Position numbers and translations under genes: made by a program. Below, piece after piece: positions 12,801 through 27,800 of a DNA stretch of 64,000 nt (the stretch's first letter is position 1; each line of letters opens with the position of its first letter). The stretch comes from Anseranas semipalmata. Taxonomy: Eukaryota; Chordata; Aves; Anseriformes; Anseranatidae. The stretch is taken from the NCBI GenBank assembly GCA_013399115.1, contig VXAA01005659.1:179775-243774 (forward strand). The letters are read 5' to 3'. Below the pieces are notes generated by a model. The model saw nothing but the letters and a program-made list of their open reading frames with translations, was not told where the DNA came from and did not search any database.

Positions 12801-15800
12801 AGGGCACTGAGGTCAAAAGCTGCTGTTGAAAAATTGCTGCCTTTGCCTAACGCGTTACCCTGTTTGGCCTTTATACACTGTAGCTTTAAAGGGTCATTGT
12901 CAAAAGTATAACCTGCCTCCCGAGTGAGGAGAGAGCTGGACTGGGATAAATTTGCAAAGATCCTTATGAAAAGCATCTTGAAAGAGGTGGTGAGAAGGGA
13001 GAAGATGCTGGAGTTGGCTGGTCAGTGAATATGGATTGGTACAGGGTAGTGTGGGAGCATCGCTAAAAACCTGTGGAGTTTGGTCCCTGAAGATTTCTGC
13101 TTCATCTCAAACAGGAGCGCGCAGCCAGTGTTATCTGATGGCTGTTCAGCCATCTAGCTGCTGCGCAATCGGTCATTTCTCAGTGACAGCTAGATTGCAT
13201 CTCGGTTTATGCTCACAGTGGATCAGATAACACTCCATAGGGCAAGTCTGCAGGATCAAGCACCTACCTCGTAGCGTTCTCTGTGAAGGCGGGAGGGAAG
13301 ATATCCCGATGGACAGCTGGCAACGTTGCAAAAACAGGCTGTTACCACAGACGCCTTGGTAAGAGGGAAGAGCCAACGTGGTAGTTAAGGGAGCAGCTTC
13401 AGGTTGTTGCTGAAGGTGGAGTCCCCTTAGGAAAGTGGGGCATCGGCAGAGCAGGCGTTGGTCACTCAGTGCCTTGGACAAATTTTAGAACTGTGTGCTA
13501 TATCCCCGAGTGCTGTGCAGCACAGTCTGGCCTCTGAGTTTGGGGAAGGCCCAGCGTCCCCAGTGCTTTCCCTTGCACGACCTGATGCTTCAGCTTAGCC
13601 ATGCAGCATTTCCATTCTGCAATCCAGCACTTGAGCCAGACACGTTTGTCCGCCGCCTCGGGGCGCAGGCCTCGCCTAACCACTGCTGCTTCCTTCTGCA
13701 AGGGCGCTCTTCCCTTCCCCTTCTTGCCAACAGGTTTTTTCCTTATCTGACCCATTGATGCTGCTGAGCTGAGCCCTGTCCTCAGGTCGGGTACCTGCCT
13801 TGGACGTTGTGGGCTGCCCAAGATGAAGGCTGCAGCCACCCACAGTGCTTCAAATGGTGTCTGTGTCTTGGGGCTGCCTGCAGGGTGGGGAGAGGGCAGA
13901 AACAGCCTGGCTTGAGCAGGAGTAGGAACCACGTTACATTTTCAAGCAAACTGGAAAAATTAAAAACAAAACAAAACAAAAACCATTCAGGTGAAATGTT
14001 TCATTTTTAGTGTTGCCTGTTGTTGAAGAAAAATATTTCGGACTGAAAAATTGGACCATCCTTTCGAAAGAGTCCAGAAAGGCAATTTTGAACTTTTCAC
14101 TTTTTTTTTTTAATTAAGGGGTGAGAGGAAGGTGAGGCTGAATGAAGACCATGCCTTACATAGTACATGCTCCACTCCCTTTCTTCTTTTTTTTTCTTAT
14201 TTTTTATTTTTTTTTAATTATTTTTTTGCTTTTGGCAAAACTGTTTGACCAGCTCCAGGGTTTGGCAGTTTCCATGGAATATTTCTGTGAGAAGGAATCA
14301 TGGAAAGCTGCTGCCTTCTCACGCTGCGTAAGAGACTGTATTACAGTATGGAAACCATTTGTATTTTTAAGGTTTCTGCCTGTCTCTTTCTTTCCATTTC
14401 ACCTTCCCAGACTGTCCTGGCTTCCCAAGTCCTGACAGAAGGCAGTGGTCTGCCTGCATCTTCCTGCACTCTGCTCTGTGGGTAAACGTGGAGACATTCA
14501 TTTTGCAGCTCTAGTGCCAGAACGTCATTTCTGTGAGCATGAGCACTGCTGCATTTGTGCTGAAATTTACCATTGCTGCAAAGGTTTTTTATAAATGACT
14601 TACATTTGTACTTAGACCCTCCCTTTGCAACAACTACTGACCCTATTTACTTGTAGATTTTGCTGACTTCAGTGAAAATTATAGATGCCCTGGCAGCACT
14701 GTTTTACACTGAGTGATCATCTAGCTTTCTTTTTTCTATTTTTTTTTTTTCTGGTAATTTTTTCTGGTCTGATAGGAGGCTGCATGCAACAGGAAGCAAA
14801 TGGTGCTATGTGAGCAGTTAAAAGCAGGCCAGCAGCTGTGACTCACTGTATCAACTGACACTGAAGCTGTAGGTTACCAGTGTGCTTGCAGCATGGGCTC
14901 CCAGAAAGTAGGAGAGCAGATAAATGCTCTCTATAGGGTTTCCTGCTGAAACCCTCCCTCTCCAGCCCACCACTAGAAACACATTTTGGGGGTAATGCCC
15001 AGATTTGCACTCTGTTTCTGTAGGGGTTGGCTAAATATGCCAGGAAGACCAAAATCTCCTGTCCCGAGACAGGCGGGACATGCAGCGGGAGGGCTGCCAG
15101 TTCGTGTCGGGCAGCCGGCAGGGTTGTCCCAGCCTCTGGGGCAATTTGTTCTGGTTTCTGTTTATGAGTCCTGCAGGGTGGAGCTCAGTGTAAAAGCTTC
15201 ATCCGGCGCGCTAACCTGCTCTCTGAGTGCAGACGTATGTACGGCTGCCCATCCTGCTAGCGCGATCTGATAAGAGCATGAGTTTAGGTCAGTTCCTGGT
15301 GTCACTGCTGTTGTCACCAACGTCAGGAGCAGTTTCTGGCTGTGCGGCACATGCAGCACCAAGTCCCTTGTGAGCCCCTTGCAGAGAGGGGCAAAGTTTT
15401 TGGTGTTTTTGTCTCTCTCTTTGATACCGTGCTGTAAATTGCAGTGCTGCTCTGACGCCTGAGGCCAAGAAAGGGTTTTCTGTGGTAAGGATTTTGTGGT
15501 TTGCTTTGGAGTTTGATCATCTATCTATATCTGATCAAAACCTGTCTACTTGGAAACTGCACTTGAGCTGGTTTCAGTGGGAGATAATGCAAAGCATAGT
15601 CCTTCGGGTGATGCTAACCCCTTCACAACATCGCAGCCTCTTAGAGCTTCTGCCAGGCAGCTGTACAGGGACGAGGCCTCACTTTGTGCTTGCTCAAACT
15701 GACGTCAAAACCACGTGGGCTCCATTGAGGACAGGGCAGGCACAGGTCTGCCCCAACTATTACTTGCAGGCTGCATGGAGACTGTAAGACATCCACGGTC

Positions 15801-18800
15801 CGCTTGCAGCTGCAAGGCATCAGATGCTGTTGGCCCCCTCTGTGGTGAAAGGCAGGAGGAGACCAAGTGTCCCTCCAAGGACACACAGCTCTGCTGGCAG
15901 GGTGGGACACAGCGGTGGGACAGCCACCCCCTGTGGGTGGCGTATTGGGGCTGGTTTGCTGCCAAGTTGTATGACAGTGTCCCTGGGGGATGGAGGGGGA
16001 CAGCAGCACCTGCATTGCTGCAAGGGAAGGGAAAAGCAGTGTTGTTCGAGGGGTACGGGGTGCTTGGACGGAGTATTTCAGTAGGGAGCAGACAGGATGT
16101 CACCAAAGGGAGTGGAGAAAGCCGGGAAGTTATGCTTTTCATACCGGTAAATTTCAGGAAAATTAATGCTGAGAATGGAACTGATTTTGCCTGAATTACT
16201 TATTACTTGGGCAAAATCCCTGATTACACAGAAGATTTACCATGTTTGTGGTACTCCATTGCCACTGAAGGGATGAGTTATAATTAGGGTGATTGCTTTT
16301 CTTGCATGGATACAAGGCACAAGTGGACAACCAGATAATAATTAGGAACGATATCTTGAAATGTAGTTAGGGAAATGCATTTCTAGCATGCTCAAATATG
16401 TAATTAATATTAAGCTTCATTTTATTGCTGAAAAGGGTGCATATTCCAATTTGAATACATTCCAATATAATGTTGATTAGAAATCAATTTGTAAAACTCT
16501 TTAAGTGTAGGACTGAAATTAATTTGCAGCAGAATCTGTGTACTTTGTTTCTGCAATCTATTCAGATCTGTTTATACAAGGAAAATGTTCTTTCCGCTGT
16601 TGCATCTGAGGTAGGAATAAACATAATGCATTTCACAGGTTTTAAAAAACTGAAAGAAGCAGATTTAATAAGAGAACACTAGGTATTTCCTGAAACATGC
16701 ACATTCCCGCTCCTGAATCTCTCAGTATACAAAATTCTTCATACAAACAAACCATATCCAGCTTTTGTCTAGTTTGAACCCTTTCAGAATGATTCCAGTT
16801 TCCTGCAAATATTAAAAAAAAAAAAAAAAAAAAAAAAAGTTCAGAGAAGATGGCTTAAATCAGGTTAAAGTTATACATATAATTTCTTTTTTGCAAACAT
16901 CAAAAAGTGAAGTCAGGTATTTGAAAGCTATTGCATGCCATGAAATTAAATCTATTTTCCTTTTAACTGGATGTGGGCTTAGATAAAATTTAACTCCATT
17001 TAATGCCAAAGAATATCATCAATTTTTGTTACAGTTTGCCCTCCAATAAATGTGTTATGTCACAAACTGCACACACGAGCAGATTGTTCTAATTTTAAAA
17101 CTATACCTCAAAAAAAAATCTTAACAGATTTTGAAAGTAATATAAATAATCTGTTACTTGAAAGCCTTCATCATGCTTAAACAAGTGAAAATTGAAAATA
17201 GGCAGTCCTCGCTGAATGTACAGAGGTAACTTCCAGGAACTGCAAAATTTTTTCAGATTCGGAAGATAAAGATTAGATCTGTTAAAGAGTAATCACTTCA
17301 ACAATTATTGGTTTAGAAGAATAATTGTTTCACCTTATTATTATTTTTTTTGAAAGGCTCAAAAGACCACCCACAACCACACACCCAGCAGCTCTTTTCT
17401 AGCCCCCTGGATCTTCCAGTTCCCACTACCAACGCGTGAGTGCACGAACACGAGTGCTTGAGTTTGCTCGTGACACAAAAATGGGGCAAACACTTTGGTT
17501 GGGGGACAGGAACGGGTGGCCAGGAGGTGGTGGGAGCCTCAGCCTCCAGTGGCACAGAAACTTTCTCCAGCATCGAATGCTCTGTAGGAAGTTCTGCCCA
17601 CCCCTGCAGATATTTCCATCCCAAATCAGCCGCTTTTGTAGGCACATTTTAAAGGAAGGGGGAGTTAATCTCTGCTGATGGAGTGAGAACTATTAGAAGG
17701 TGTTGGTTGTTTTGTTGTTCTGTTTTTGTTTTTTTTGTTTTTTTTTTTTTTTAAAACAGATTTTTCACATTTTTACAAGCCTGTGCTCGAGAGGTAAAAT
17801 GTTACAATCCTAAACAAGGTGAGCACCCTGGGGGGGACACCTTGACATCTCCAGGACTAACAAAATGAAAAATGTCCTGTAATTTTAAAACTCACCTGGC
17901 AGATGAGGAAGAATAATTGAAAACGTACACAACCAATGTTATCAATAAGAAAATACTCTCATTTTTCAGCGTGGATCTCAGCTTTCATGTTACCAGTCAC
18001 GTAGTCAGAGTTTAAAGCATTTGATTGTCTTATCTTTTTTGTGTTTCATGTCTTCAAAGATTTCTGATGAAGTTTCATAACTGAATTTAAAGTATTCATG
18101 GAGACAGCAGATCATTCCCCTTTTGACTGTGCGGTAATGCAGCACTGCGTCTTATTGCTTCTGTGCTTTCAGGCATGATGGGTCACAGGGAGAAGTACTC
18201 GTTTTCAGGCAAGTCTTGAGATGTTTTCTTGAAGAAAGAGAAGCTAATATGTTGTTGGTTGAGGCTTTTGTACTTCACAAATAGATCATTTAAGACAGGA
18301 ACAAGTCTTAAAAAACATAGCTATTGAATGTGCTTACAGTGAGTCTTATGGCAAATATTGCCATCTGTACAAAATTGTTTCTGCACTTGTTACTGGAAGG
18401 GTGATGCCCTTTTTTCTTTAGAGATTTACCTTGATTTGCTGATGAGATGCATCATTGCAGGCTGTGTCCGCCATGCAGAGATGCCACTCACCCAGCACAG
18501 AACACCAGGTCACACGTAATACTTAGGCTCCAGTTAGACCTTGATCACTCGATCTGTTCTGCAGCCTTAGGTAACTGGACCAATGGACCCTTCGCGTGTG
18601 CTGCGGCTTATTACCGATGGTTAACCTGTGAAAAATAGAAAGATACAATCACCTTTAAATAAAATTTGATTTAAAGGACTGTCCTAGTTGCACTTGTTTT
18701 AGGTAAACTCGATCTGTTTCACCAGTACCTTTCAAATGGACCTTTTGGTGGTTGAGGCAATTTCCATTTAAAGTTTTTGAAGAAATGTAGAATCCTTTAG

Positions 18801-21800
18801 TTTTAAGGTTGATGCATAAATGCAAAGTACACAGGACTTGATTTCAAATGACAAAATAGTTTGGGGAAACAAAACAGACTTTAGCAAAGATAGCTCAGAT
18901 TCAGTCATTTCAAAGTCCCTCTGAGAATGAAATCACAACGCAGCTTTTGGTTGTTCCCAGTTCTTTGTCATGCTGTCTGACTTCTTCTGTCTTCACTTCC
19001 TAACTTCTGACAGAGCTTTCCATCTTGGTTCTCTGCTGAAAGTCTAAGCCAAGTCCCTTCTTCCAGTTCCATCCCAGGGCTCCAAAGCTTTCCTTTTCCA
19101 GTATTTAGCACTTGATGTCTGTTGAAACTGGGATCCATTCAGCACAGAAGACAACAGGGAAGGCAGAGAGCTGGTTATGGATCCTGATTATGAGAATGGA
19201 AATTTTCGTTTGACTCAAAGTGCTGAAGCTTTTCAGTGGAAAACGAAAAAGCACAAGGCTTGTGATTTAAAAAAAAAAAAAAAGTCGTCAGAAGTAGTGT
19301 ACTCCAAAACTTTTGCTTAAATTCTACCCACACACTCAGAAGTGCTAAAAATTGCTTCGGATCCCCATGGCTCTGCAGTCCTGGCTCATTCATCACCAAC
19401 TCATCTGACTTGCACCCTGTAGCTAAATTTAACGCCAGTCCCTCATGTTCTGTCATGGAACCATTCTGTTGTTCGCTTGTTGTTGATGTAAATCTTGTTT
19501 GTTATAACAGAGAAATTATGAAAGGGTTGGCTGCTCGGGAGGTTTCTCTTGTTACGAGTTGGATCGTAATATGCTGTGTTGGTAAAATCTTTTCCGATGG
19601 CTCAAGTCTGCCTGTTTTATTTAGTGCGAAAGACCACCTCAAGTATGTGCTGTTGTTGCTTTCTGTAACTACTTGGTGTTCTTAATAGCTTGTACCTAGC
19701 TATATTAGTTAGATATTTGGCAATTGCCATACTTTTTGTGTGAATTGAGAGTGCCGGAGCAGAATGGAATGGAGTCTTTAAGTAGGATCCTAGTACATTA
19801 TTTTTGTGACCTGTCTTTATTCTGTGTGGGAGAATGCTGGTTCAAACAACTTCTGTAGGTCCTTTACTTTCCAGAATTTCTAATGTGGTTTTCTTTAGGA
19901 TGCAGAATTTTTACAAAAAAATTGAGATAAAAATTTGGCAGCCAGCTGTACTCTACTGAAAACTCCTTTCAATTTTCCTTCTCTTCAACAGACTATTTTA
20001 ATTTGCAAGTGTCCCAATTCTGCCATGGGAGCATTTCCTACCTGTGAACGTGGCCAACTGTCAGGCTGCCAGAGCGAAGCCTGAGTAGGATCACACAGAT
20101 GAAAACTCTTGCAGGGCCAGAGGAGGTCAGAAGTGGCAGATATGGCAGGATCTTTTTAAGGTTAACTCAAACTGTGCTCACGTTCCACACATAGAACTTG
20201 TTAAACAGATAAAACAGCATAAGCAGAATGCATTGTCTTTTCCATGAAATTGTGGATAGGAAAAAATGAGATAGCTGTTTTGACCAAAATTGGATCAAGA
20301 AAGAGTTCAGGTTTTAAGCTAGCTTTTCACTGTAGCTGAAGTCAGCATGTGTCTCCTTCCCAGTTAGCACCAGAGGCAAGAATGCTTATTTGCACCTGGT
20401 TGACTTGTTTCCAGCTCGCATTAAGAGGAGTCATATTTCATGCACATATTTCAAGCAAGCAAGGAAGTAGGTGCTGAACTTTAACACATGTTCTGTGCAT
20501 GCTAGTATGAAAGAGTGAAAATTGTTTAGCATTTCCTTTTTTAATAGGAATAATGAGAAAGGAATTGTGATGCAGTGACAGTAATTCATGTACAACGTCT
20601 CTTAAGTTGGTATTATGTTTAAAGAAATGGAGCTTGTGGTAGAGGCAATATGTAAGTGTCTTTCAGTTTCATTTTAGGAACACAGAGTTTCAGAGGATTG
20701 ACAAAGCAGTAATTTTCTTTATTTTTTTTTTTCTTCCTTCTAACTTAGTTTTTTTGTTTGTGATGTCTGATTTGCAGCCAGGAACAAAACATAGAAGTAA
20801 TGCATACTTAGTTCTTAATAATTTGCAATTCTTTGTTTCCTTTCATCAATAATCTCCCCTTTCAGAACTTCTGAAGCCCTCTTTCCCAGAATTTTTCCAA
20901 TTTCCATGTTTTCCACCCGAAGTCTTAAATGTAAAAGGTCAATGTAGCAACAGTGACCTGAGCAAGCAAACTTGAGCATCAGGACCAAACCATATGCAAA
21001 ATGTGACAAGAAAGCCATCTCACAGGAGACAGGAACTGTTCACCTTCGTTCTCTCCAACCTTACTCAGATTATATATCTCACATCTGCACTTAAGCTGTG
21101 CCATCCTCCCCCCAAAATGACGATTTTGTTGCAGGTGGGGAGGTGCAGCTCTGGCCACCTGCCAGCATCCTTTGCCCAGGTTCTCTGGATTCCTCCCCTT
21201 GCCTCTTCTCTCACGCTCAGTTCCCATGCCTGGGCCCCTCTCTCTGAGCTTTATTCAGCATCCGAACGCCCCTGCCAGCTCGCAGGGTCCCACCACTCAC
21301 TGAAGTCCAGTCCTTTACTGACCCTCCATGTCACAGGATCCCCCTTTTCCTCAGCTGCTCACTCGCTCCTCTCCCTTTGTACTCCGTACTCAGCCCCATT
21401 TTCTTCCTACCCCTGGCTGTTGCATTCACAACAGAGCACGTTTCTGGGTGAATTGTATTTTGGGAAGAAGCTGTTGCCCTTTCTCCCAGCTGTGATTCCT
21501 TGTCTGTGGTTCCATTCCTGTGAAATGCTCCTGAAATTGCTTAGCACAAGATTTCATCTATAAGAAATGCTTTCTAACAAACAAATCTGAAACCCAACCA
21601 GGCTGCTTTAAAAATCATTTACCAGGAATTTCTTAGCTCTTGAGTTCAGCTCGTTAGTGAAATATATATGCCTGCCTACATGAGAGCCAAAAGGAAATTT
21701 AAAAATGCCACCTAGACTTCCTAGCTAGCAGACAGTCTCGAAGACAACTGTTTTCCGAAGCAGGAAAGCTATGAAACTTTTTTCAAATCCAAAAGGCAAA

Positions 21801-24800
21801 AAAGTTCCTTCCAGCATTTAGCACCAAAGTAGAAGTGACCTGATTTTCAGCTTCCACTTAAATTGGTGGATAGTACAAGAATTTTCTAACTTTGAGAACT
21901 TATTGACTGTTACTGAAATGCCTATATATGGATTGAAATACTTGGCTTAAGGCACCCTGGTTAGAAAAGCTTGCCCTTAAGCAATATAACCAGATGACCA
22001 GTTTCCTAGTTCCTCCTTGTGCCTTGGCTCAGGAAAGGAAAACACTTCCTCTTCCTCCTGAGGGCCCCAGACTTCCTGTGCCATCTATTTATACAATTGT
22101 TGTAATGAACCCCAAGTTAACCACTTCCTCGCCTGCTGTAGTGTAGGCTTTACATCTTTTCAATCTGTTTTCACTTTGTCTTTGTAGTCCACCTGCAGCT
22201 TCTCTTAAAGGCACGTTCAGAGCTGCTTCTCAGCAAACCCGTATTAGGAGCATAATTTTGTCTGGGTGTTTTGTTGTCCAGATGACATTGCTTGGAGATG
22301 ATGAAGAGCAACAGGGCCCAGCCTAAGTCTCGCCTTTTTACACCAGATATAAAGGAAGAGTAGATGATCAGCCGTATTAAAACCTGTCAAAAAGTTTAGG
22401 TAGATGAATTTGGAAAAGGATCACACGATTTAACCAAAGACCAGTGATTAAAGGCTTTAGCCATACATGTTTTCCTGAAATGGAGAGCCCAGAAACCTAT
22501 TCAGTGTGAAAGCAGGAACAAGTTATAGCTAATTGTTTCAAACAATTACACAGTGAGTTTAGAGATGGGGCAAGAGAAATAAGTGGAAGGACTTGCAGAG
22601 CTGAGGGCAGTTTCTGGAGGACAAGAGATACCAGGACATTCTGTGGGAATGGAAGTTTCTAGCTGAGAGGGCTGGAGTAAGAAGGGCATGTGGACGATCT
22701 GAGGGTCTGTGGTTTGGGATGCAGCTCAAAGGGCCGGGCTGATCCTGACAAGCAAGGTCACGTTCAGTTTTACCAGTCTTCTTCACGGATATAGCGACAT
22801 CTGGACAAAGAGGCAGCAGGCAGATCGGAAGAGGGTTTCCTACAGCCACAGAATTAGGGGTGGCAGGAGGCCTTGTCGGGTCTCCGAGTCCAGCGTTTGC
22901 CATTTTTTCAGGATCAGGTGCTTGCCAGCCAGCTGCGAGGGATGCCTGGGTGCTCGGTGCTGCGACACCTCCAGAGACATGGACACCCTCCCTGTGCAGC
23001 CTGACTTCACTGTCTTTGGCAAGTTTCCTTGAGATCTAATCTAAATGTCCCCTGCTGTAAAGCAATCCAGCCACATCTGCTGTCCTTGGGGGACTTGCTG
23101 CAGAGCCGATTGCCATCTTCTTTATGAGAATTTCAAACTTACAAGATTTCTGTTGTGACCTCTCCAGGCTGTCCCTTTGCTGAACTGTACCAAGACTTTG
23201 ATTTCAACTTCACTTGTAAATCACATTTTCCAACTCTTCTGCCATCCTTGTCGTTTTTCCTTTGGAGTCTCTCTGGTATTTTTATATGTTCCTTAAAAAA
23301 TGGTACTGGATGCAGCAGTCCAGATAAGGCTTTGCAGCACCAAGTACAGTAAGACAGCTTATTCCTGAGTCTCATATGACAGCCCCATTAATAGATTTTA
23401 GAAAGACATATGCCTTTTCTGATGCAGTTTACCACTGTAAAATTGCTGCACAGCCTCTGATTCACTGTTACCCAGATTCCTTTGTGCAGTGCTGCTGTTT
23501 CACAGACTGTTCCCTATATTGCATATGTTCACTCAGTGCTTCCTTTCCGTACGTTATGGCTATCGTCAGTGCGAAGCTGAGGTGCCTGCAGTGATGCTGG
23601 AGGAATCGATGCAGGGTGCGTGCCGTGGAAGCAGAGCCTGCCCTCTGCGCTGCTCCCGCATCCTGCGGGCTGCGTGAGCGTGTTTCTGGGAATGTGGTGT
23701 GTTGCCGTGGAGATGACACTTGCCATCCATGTTTTTAATGACTTGAAATGATTCCCTTCGCAATTAAAACAAGATCTATCCCGTGATAACCCTGAGGAAA
23801 TAGTTTCTTACTAAATGGAGGGAGGGGGGAAGTGGATTTCATTGTTGGGCTCCGCTTGGGTGGCTCCAGTTTGCTCCGCACTGCCCCATCCTGCTCGTTT
23901 TTGTTTGCATTGCCCTGTTCCACGGCTGTTCCCTGTCTCAAACACAAGAGCAAGTTTGCATGAAGTTAAGCCTCCGTTTTGCCTTGCTCCTATGATCCAG
24001 CGTGGTTGTCTGGAGGATGTTTATTCAGAGCACACCGTCAGTCCCTTTTTTGCTCATAGTCTCTACAAGATGCTGACCAACACTGTGCTGCTATTTTACT
24101 ACCCACCACCGCTTTTCTTCCCTAACCTGTGAACCTTTTCTGCAAACTCAAGTGTGAAGAAACTGCATGTCCCAGCTACGTGCTGCTTTCCTTGCTCACA
24201 GGCAGTGGATGTGGTTTGACCAGCCTTTGGGTAGGCCCACCTGGCAGCCTGAGCGCCGGCCTGAGCCAGGTTTTCTGCATTAAACTGACGCTACACGGGC
24301 TGGGAACACACCGCAGCCTGGGGGTGCTCCGGTGGGCTGGTGGCTGTCAGGGGGCTCACACGGCACTTGTAACCCACGGTACCCGAACATCTTGCAGTTG
24401 TGTGACAAACAACGTGACTAGCGTTTGTCACGCAGGGTTTCTTCTCATCCTTTCCCCCAGGGGAGAGGCAAGTGCAGGGCGGTCTTGCTTTTACGGTTTT
24501 CTCTCTCTCCCTGTTCAAAAAATACGCAGTTTTTGCTGGGTTTCTGTGCAGAGGGAGGCGGCGCAGCGCTGCGTGCCCTGCTCTCCCGGGGGAGCGGGAA
24601 GTCTGGGGGCTGCCTCGAATCAAGAGGAGCTCATTTCACAGCACAGGCAAACGGGCAGAGAGGGTTGCTGGGCTATGCTCGTGCCAGAGGGGCACAGCCC
24701 TTCCCGCATGCTTCCTCCGTTGAGGTCCTTGCAAATAATAACAATTAGAATACAAAAGAAAATGAGCTAGAATAATGCAGCAATCTTTGCTTTCGGATTC

Positions 24801-27800
24801 TCGTGATGCATAGCAAGGCTGTGCCGCCACAGTGACTTTTGCGGTGTTGGGGAGGACGCAGGGAGCTGAGTGAGTTCGAGGCCACCCCATCCTTCCCTCT
24901 GCTTGGCCACAACTGGTCAGAGCTCCTGACCCCACCGCTTCCCTGCTTCCTTATTGCAGCTCTCGCTGTTTCTGTGCAGCTGCTCGCGACACGCGTTCAG
25001 CTCCCTGCTGAATTCTGTCACGATATGAAAGTGCTGTCCTTTATTTTCACCGTGCGCCGGGGGGAGTTGGTCCTTTTTACCCTGAACGTGCCTGGGGAAG
25101 GAGGGCTGTCAGAGGAGCCGGCGCTGCCGGGATGGAGACTGGCTCTCTTTGGGAATGAGCGGCTGGATCCGGGTGCATGCGACTCCCAGCTACTCCCCGC
25201 GGCAGGGGTGCAGCTTGGAGCAGGGCAAACGAAGGCTGGGGTGGCCACAAGTCCCATTTATCCTGGAGAGAGGAGATGGCAGCGTTCGTGAAGGTGGCTG
25301 GAGCCTGCCTGCCCGAGCAGCCAGCCCGAAATAAGAGGGTGCATGATGGCGGGGCCTCTCTGCGCTTGCATCCCTGCACGTGAGCCAAGGTTTATCGCCA
25401 CTCTGGGGAATTTGAGCTGGACCGGGGGCTTCGGTCCTCTCCTGAAATGCAAGGCGATGAGTTAGAGGAAGGAGGCCTGTTACAAAATGCTTCTTCTTCT
25501 GGTTACCACAGAGACCAGGACGGTTTCAGAGACTGAACTCTCCTTGGCAGCCAAAAGTGCTAATTCAGCCTTTCCTCCCACTTACATCAAGGCTCCGTTT
25601 GGCCCGAAGAGAGCTGTGCAGGGCACACAGTTGTCATCAGGCACCCTGAGAGAGCAGGAGCTGCGAGGCAAAACAAGGCTGGATTCGGCAGTGTTTGGGC
25701 ATTGGGGCGGGAGGGAAGCTGTGCGGGAGCGATGGCTCACCTCATCGGTCAGGGGAGGCCAGGGAAGAAGGCAAACAGCGAGGTCTTTGGAAAGTGAAGT
25801 AGGAGTGTGAAGACGAGTCTGGAAAGAGGAGGAGCGGGGGCAGGCTGCAGTAATCCGAGAGGTGGGAGAGAGCTCTGGCAGCAAAGCTTTCCTCTTGCAA
25901 AGATGCAGATGGCAACCCCTGGCCCTCCTGTTTACCCTCTTTTAGGGTCTCAGTGCGTGCTTGGATGGGCCTGATGCCTTTTTCCAGGTGCCCTTTGGGG
26001 TAGCTCAGGGCAAAACAAAAACATAATCCAGTGTTTGCCCAAGCACTGCCTTAATGCTGAATGCAACATTTCCCAGCATACGAGAAGAATAAATCTTGAT
26101 AAATGCAGGAACACCTGGGAGACAGAACAGGAGGCTGCGCAGGCAGAGCTCCCCGACACCATACGCATTTGTTACGAAAATTTCTTGCTGTGCCTTTAAA
26201 GACATGTAGGTGCAGTTAGAAAAGAAAGGTATTCTGATGACTGGCCTGAGGGTACTAAAGGCTTCAAATGTGGTTCAGTATTGAAAGCTTTGTCCTAATT
26301 TTTGGCCTGAGATGTTACTCTTTGAGGAAAAACTAAAAAGAGATCTTGTTGCTAGGGCTCACTGAAGACATTTTTCTGTGTTCTGCTCACTTAGGCTTAT
26401 GTCAGCGTTTCTCCTGGTTAATCTCTTGTTTATTACATTTGCCTTTAAAAAACACAAGGTTCACTGATAATAAGAGATTGGGCAAACACAAATGGCAGGT
26501 AAATAAGCTTGTTCAAACTTGTATTAAAACTTGATATATGTTAATTTTTACAGCCAGTTGTTACAACCAAAAAGAAATCCATATATCCTGCCTGTCTTTA
26601 GTCAAAATGTCTAAAGCATGGCTGCATAACGAGTTATTTCAAATGGCAGGCTTAAGCAACTAAACAATAAACATGTTTCCTGGGCAAAATCTAGCTTTAT
26701 ACGTGTAAAATAGTGCAAGTCAAGCCTGCCGTTAGCCTCATCTGGTATTCCTTTTGATTGCCCACTGCTGCTGTGTCCCCAGGTGTGAACGCTCCCCAGC
26801 GTCGCTCTTTCAAGTCAGCGAACAACAGTCTTGTGGGGCTGGAGAGCAGCTCTGGCTGCAACACTGGCTCTGCCCCTGCTCCTTGAGGTTTTGCTGCATG
26901 TGTGGATGGGGACTTCTTGGGCTGGTTTCTCTGGGAAAGAGCCCACCCCATGAGGAGTGATCAGGGCTTCTGTACTTTTGCCTCTGAAGATGTCCAAAGC
27001 CTTATCCTTATATTTGCCCTTTGCAAGTACCCGTTTCTTGAGATTAGCGGCCAGGGCTGTGCTAGAAACAGGTTTAGTCATAGTTAAAATTCAGCTGGCA
27101 AGATCAGTGTCATGCCTGATGCATTCACTGTGCTAGCTGTGTCCTCAGCTTCCTAAATCTTCACCTAAGCACTTTTTTTTACATAACATTGCCTTGCTAG
27201 CTTGTTCCATTTGAACATAGCTCTGAGCCTTTGAATCCGGGAAGGGATAGGATGCTAACGTCTAGATTTAGACATGTTTATCTTGCAATTTCACAGAAAA
27301 ATTCTTCCTGGTTGCCACAAAATACAACATAGTCCAGGGTTTTTGTGCTCAGTAGAAGAGGAAATGCAAAAATTAATCCGGGAGAATTCTTTGTTTCTAA
27401 AGATTTCCTCTGCTTTGAAGCCAAGCACGCTGAATCAAGCGAGAGAGCTCTTCCATTTGGCTTCACTGAACCTTTGAGGCTGCCATTTTTGCTGACACTG
27501 CCTGTAACGTGTGTGCATCTCTGTTTCTGTTTGTACTGCGGGAGTCGTTCTGCACAGAGCCAGCGCTCAGATGGGCAGGGAGAGCTGGGCTGGCTTTCTC
27601 TGGACAGCAGTCGTGGGTTTTGCTCTCTCTGACTTTGTTTCTCCTCCTGTGAGGAGCAGCGTTTCTGTGGTAGGAAATCCCAGGCCATGACAGCCTCTGT
27701 GTTTTGTTTCAGGCATCAGAGGGTGTTCCTGTGAAGTATTTTGAGAACTTGGAGGAACTGATAGAATTTTACAAGAAAGAGAACATGGGTCTGGTATGGC

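Larger units (their letters stand above)
8984..27712 (+). other. INPP5D: INPP5D intron 2 (largest intron)
   Basis: An 18.7-kb intron with no supported exon. It contains homopolymer runs (10945, 16814, 17706), two short tandem duplications (11364, 12409), an ETS/PU.1-like cluster near 22.1 kb, an old CR1 element (22.8-23.5 kb) and a GC-rich block (24.2-25.3 kb). Its size and content make it the likeliest place for enhancers. Confidence 0.85.

Noticed and set aside
24129..24770. 213-codon open frame in intron 2
   Set aside because: It lies in a GC-rich block where stops are rare, overlaps other frames equally open, and resembles no protein I know.
24865..24885. GAGTTCGAGGC resembling a tRNA B box
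   Set aside because: No A box, cloverleaf or terminator at the right distance.
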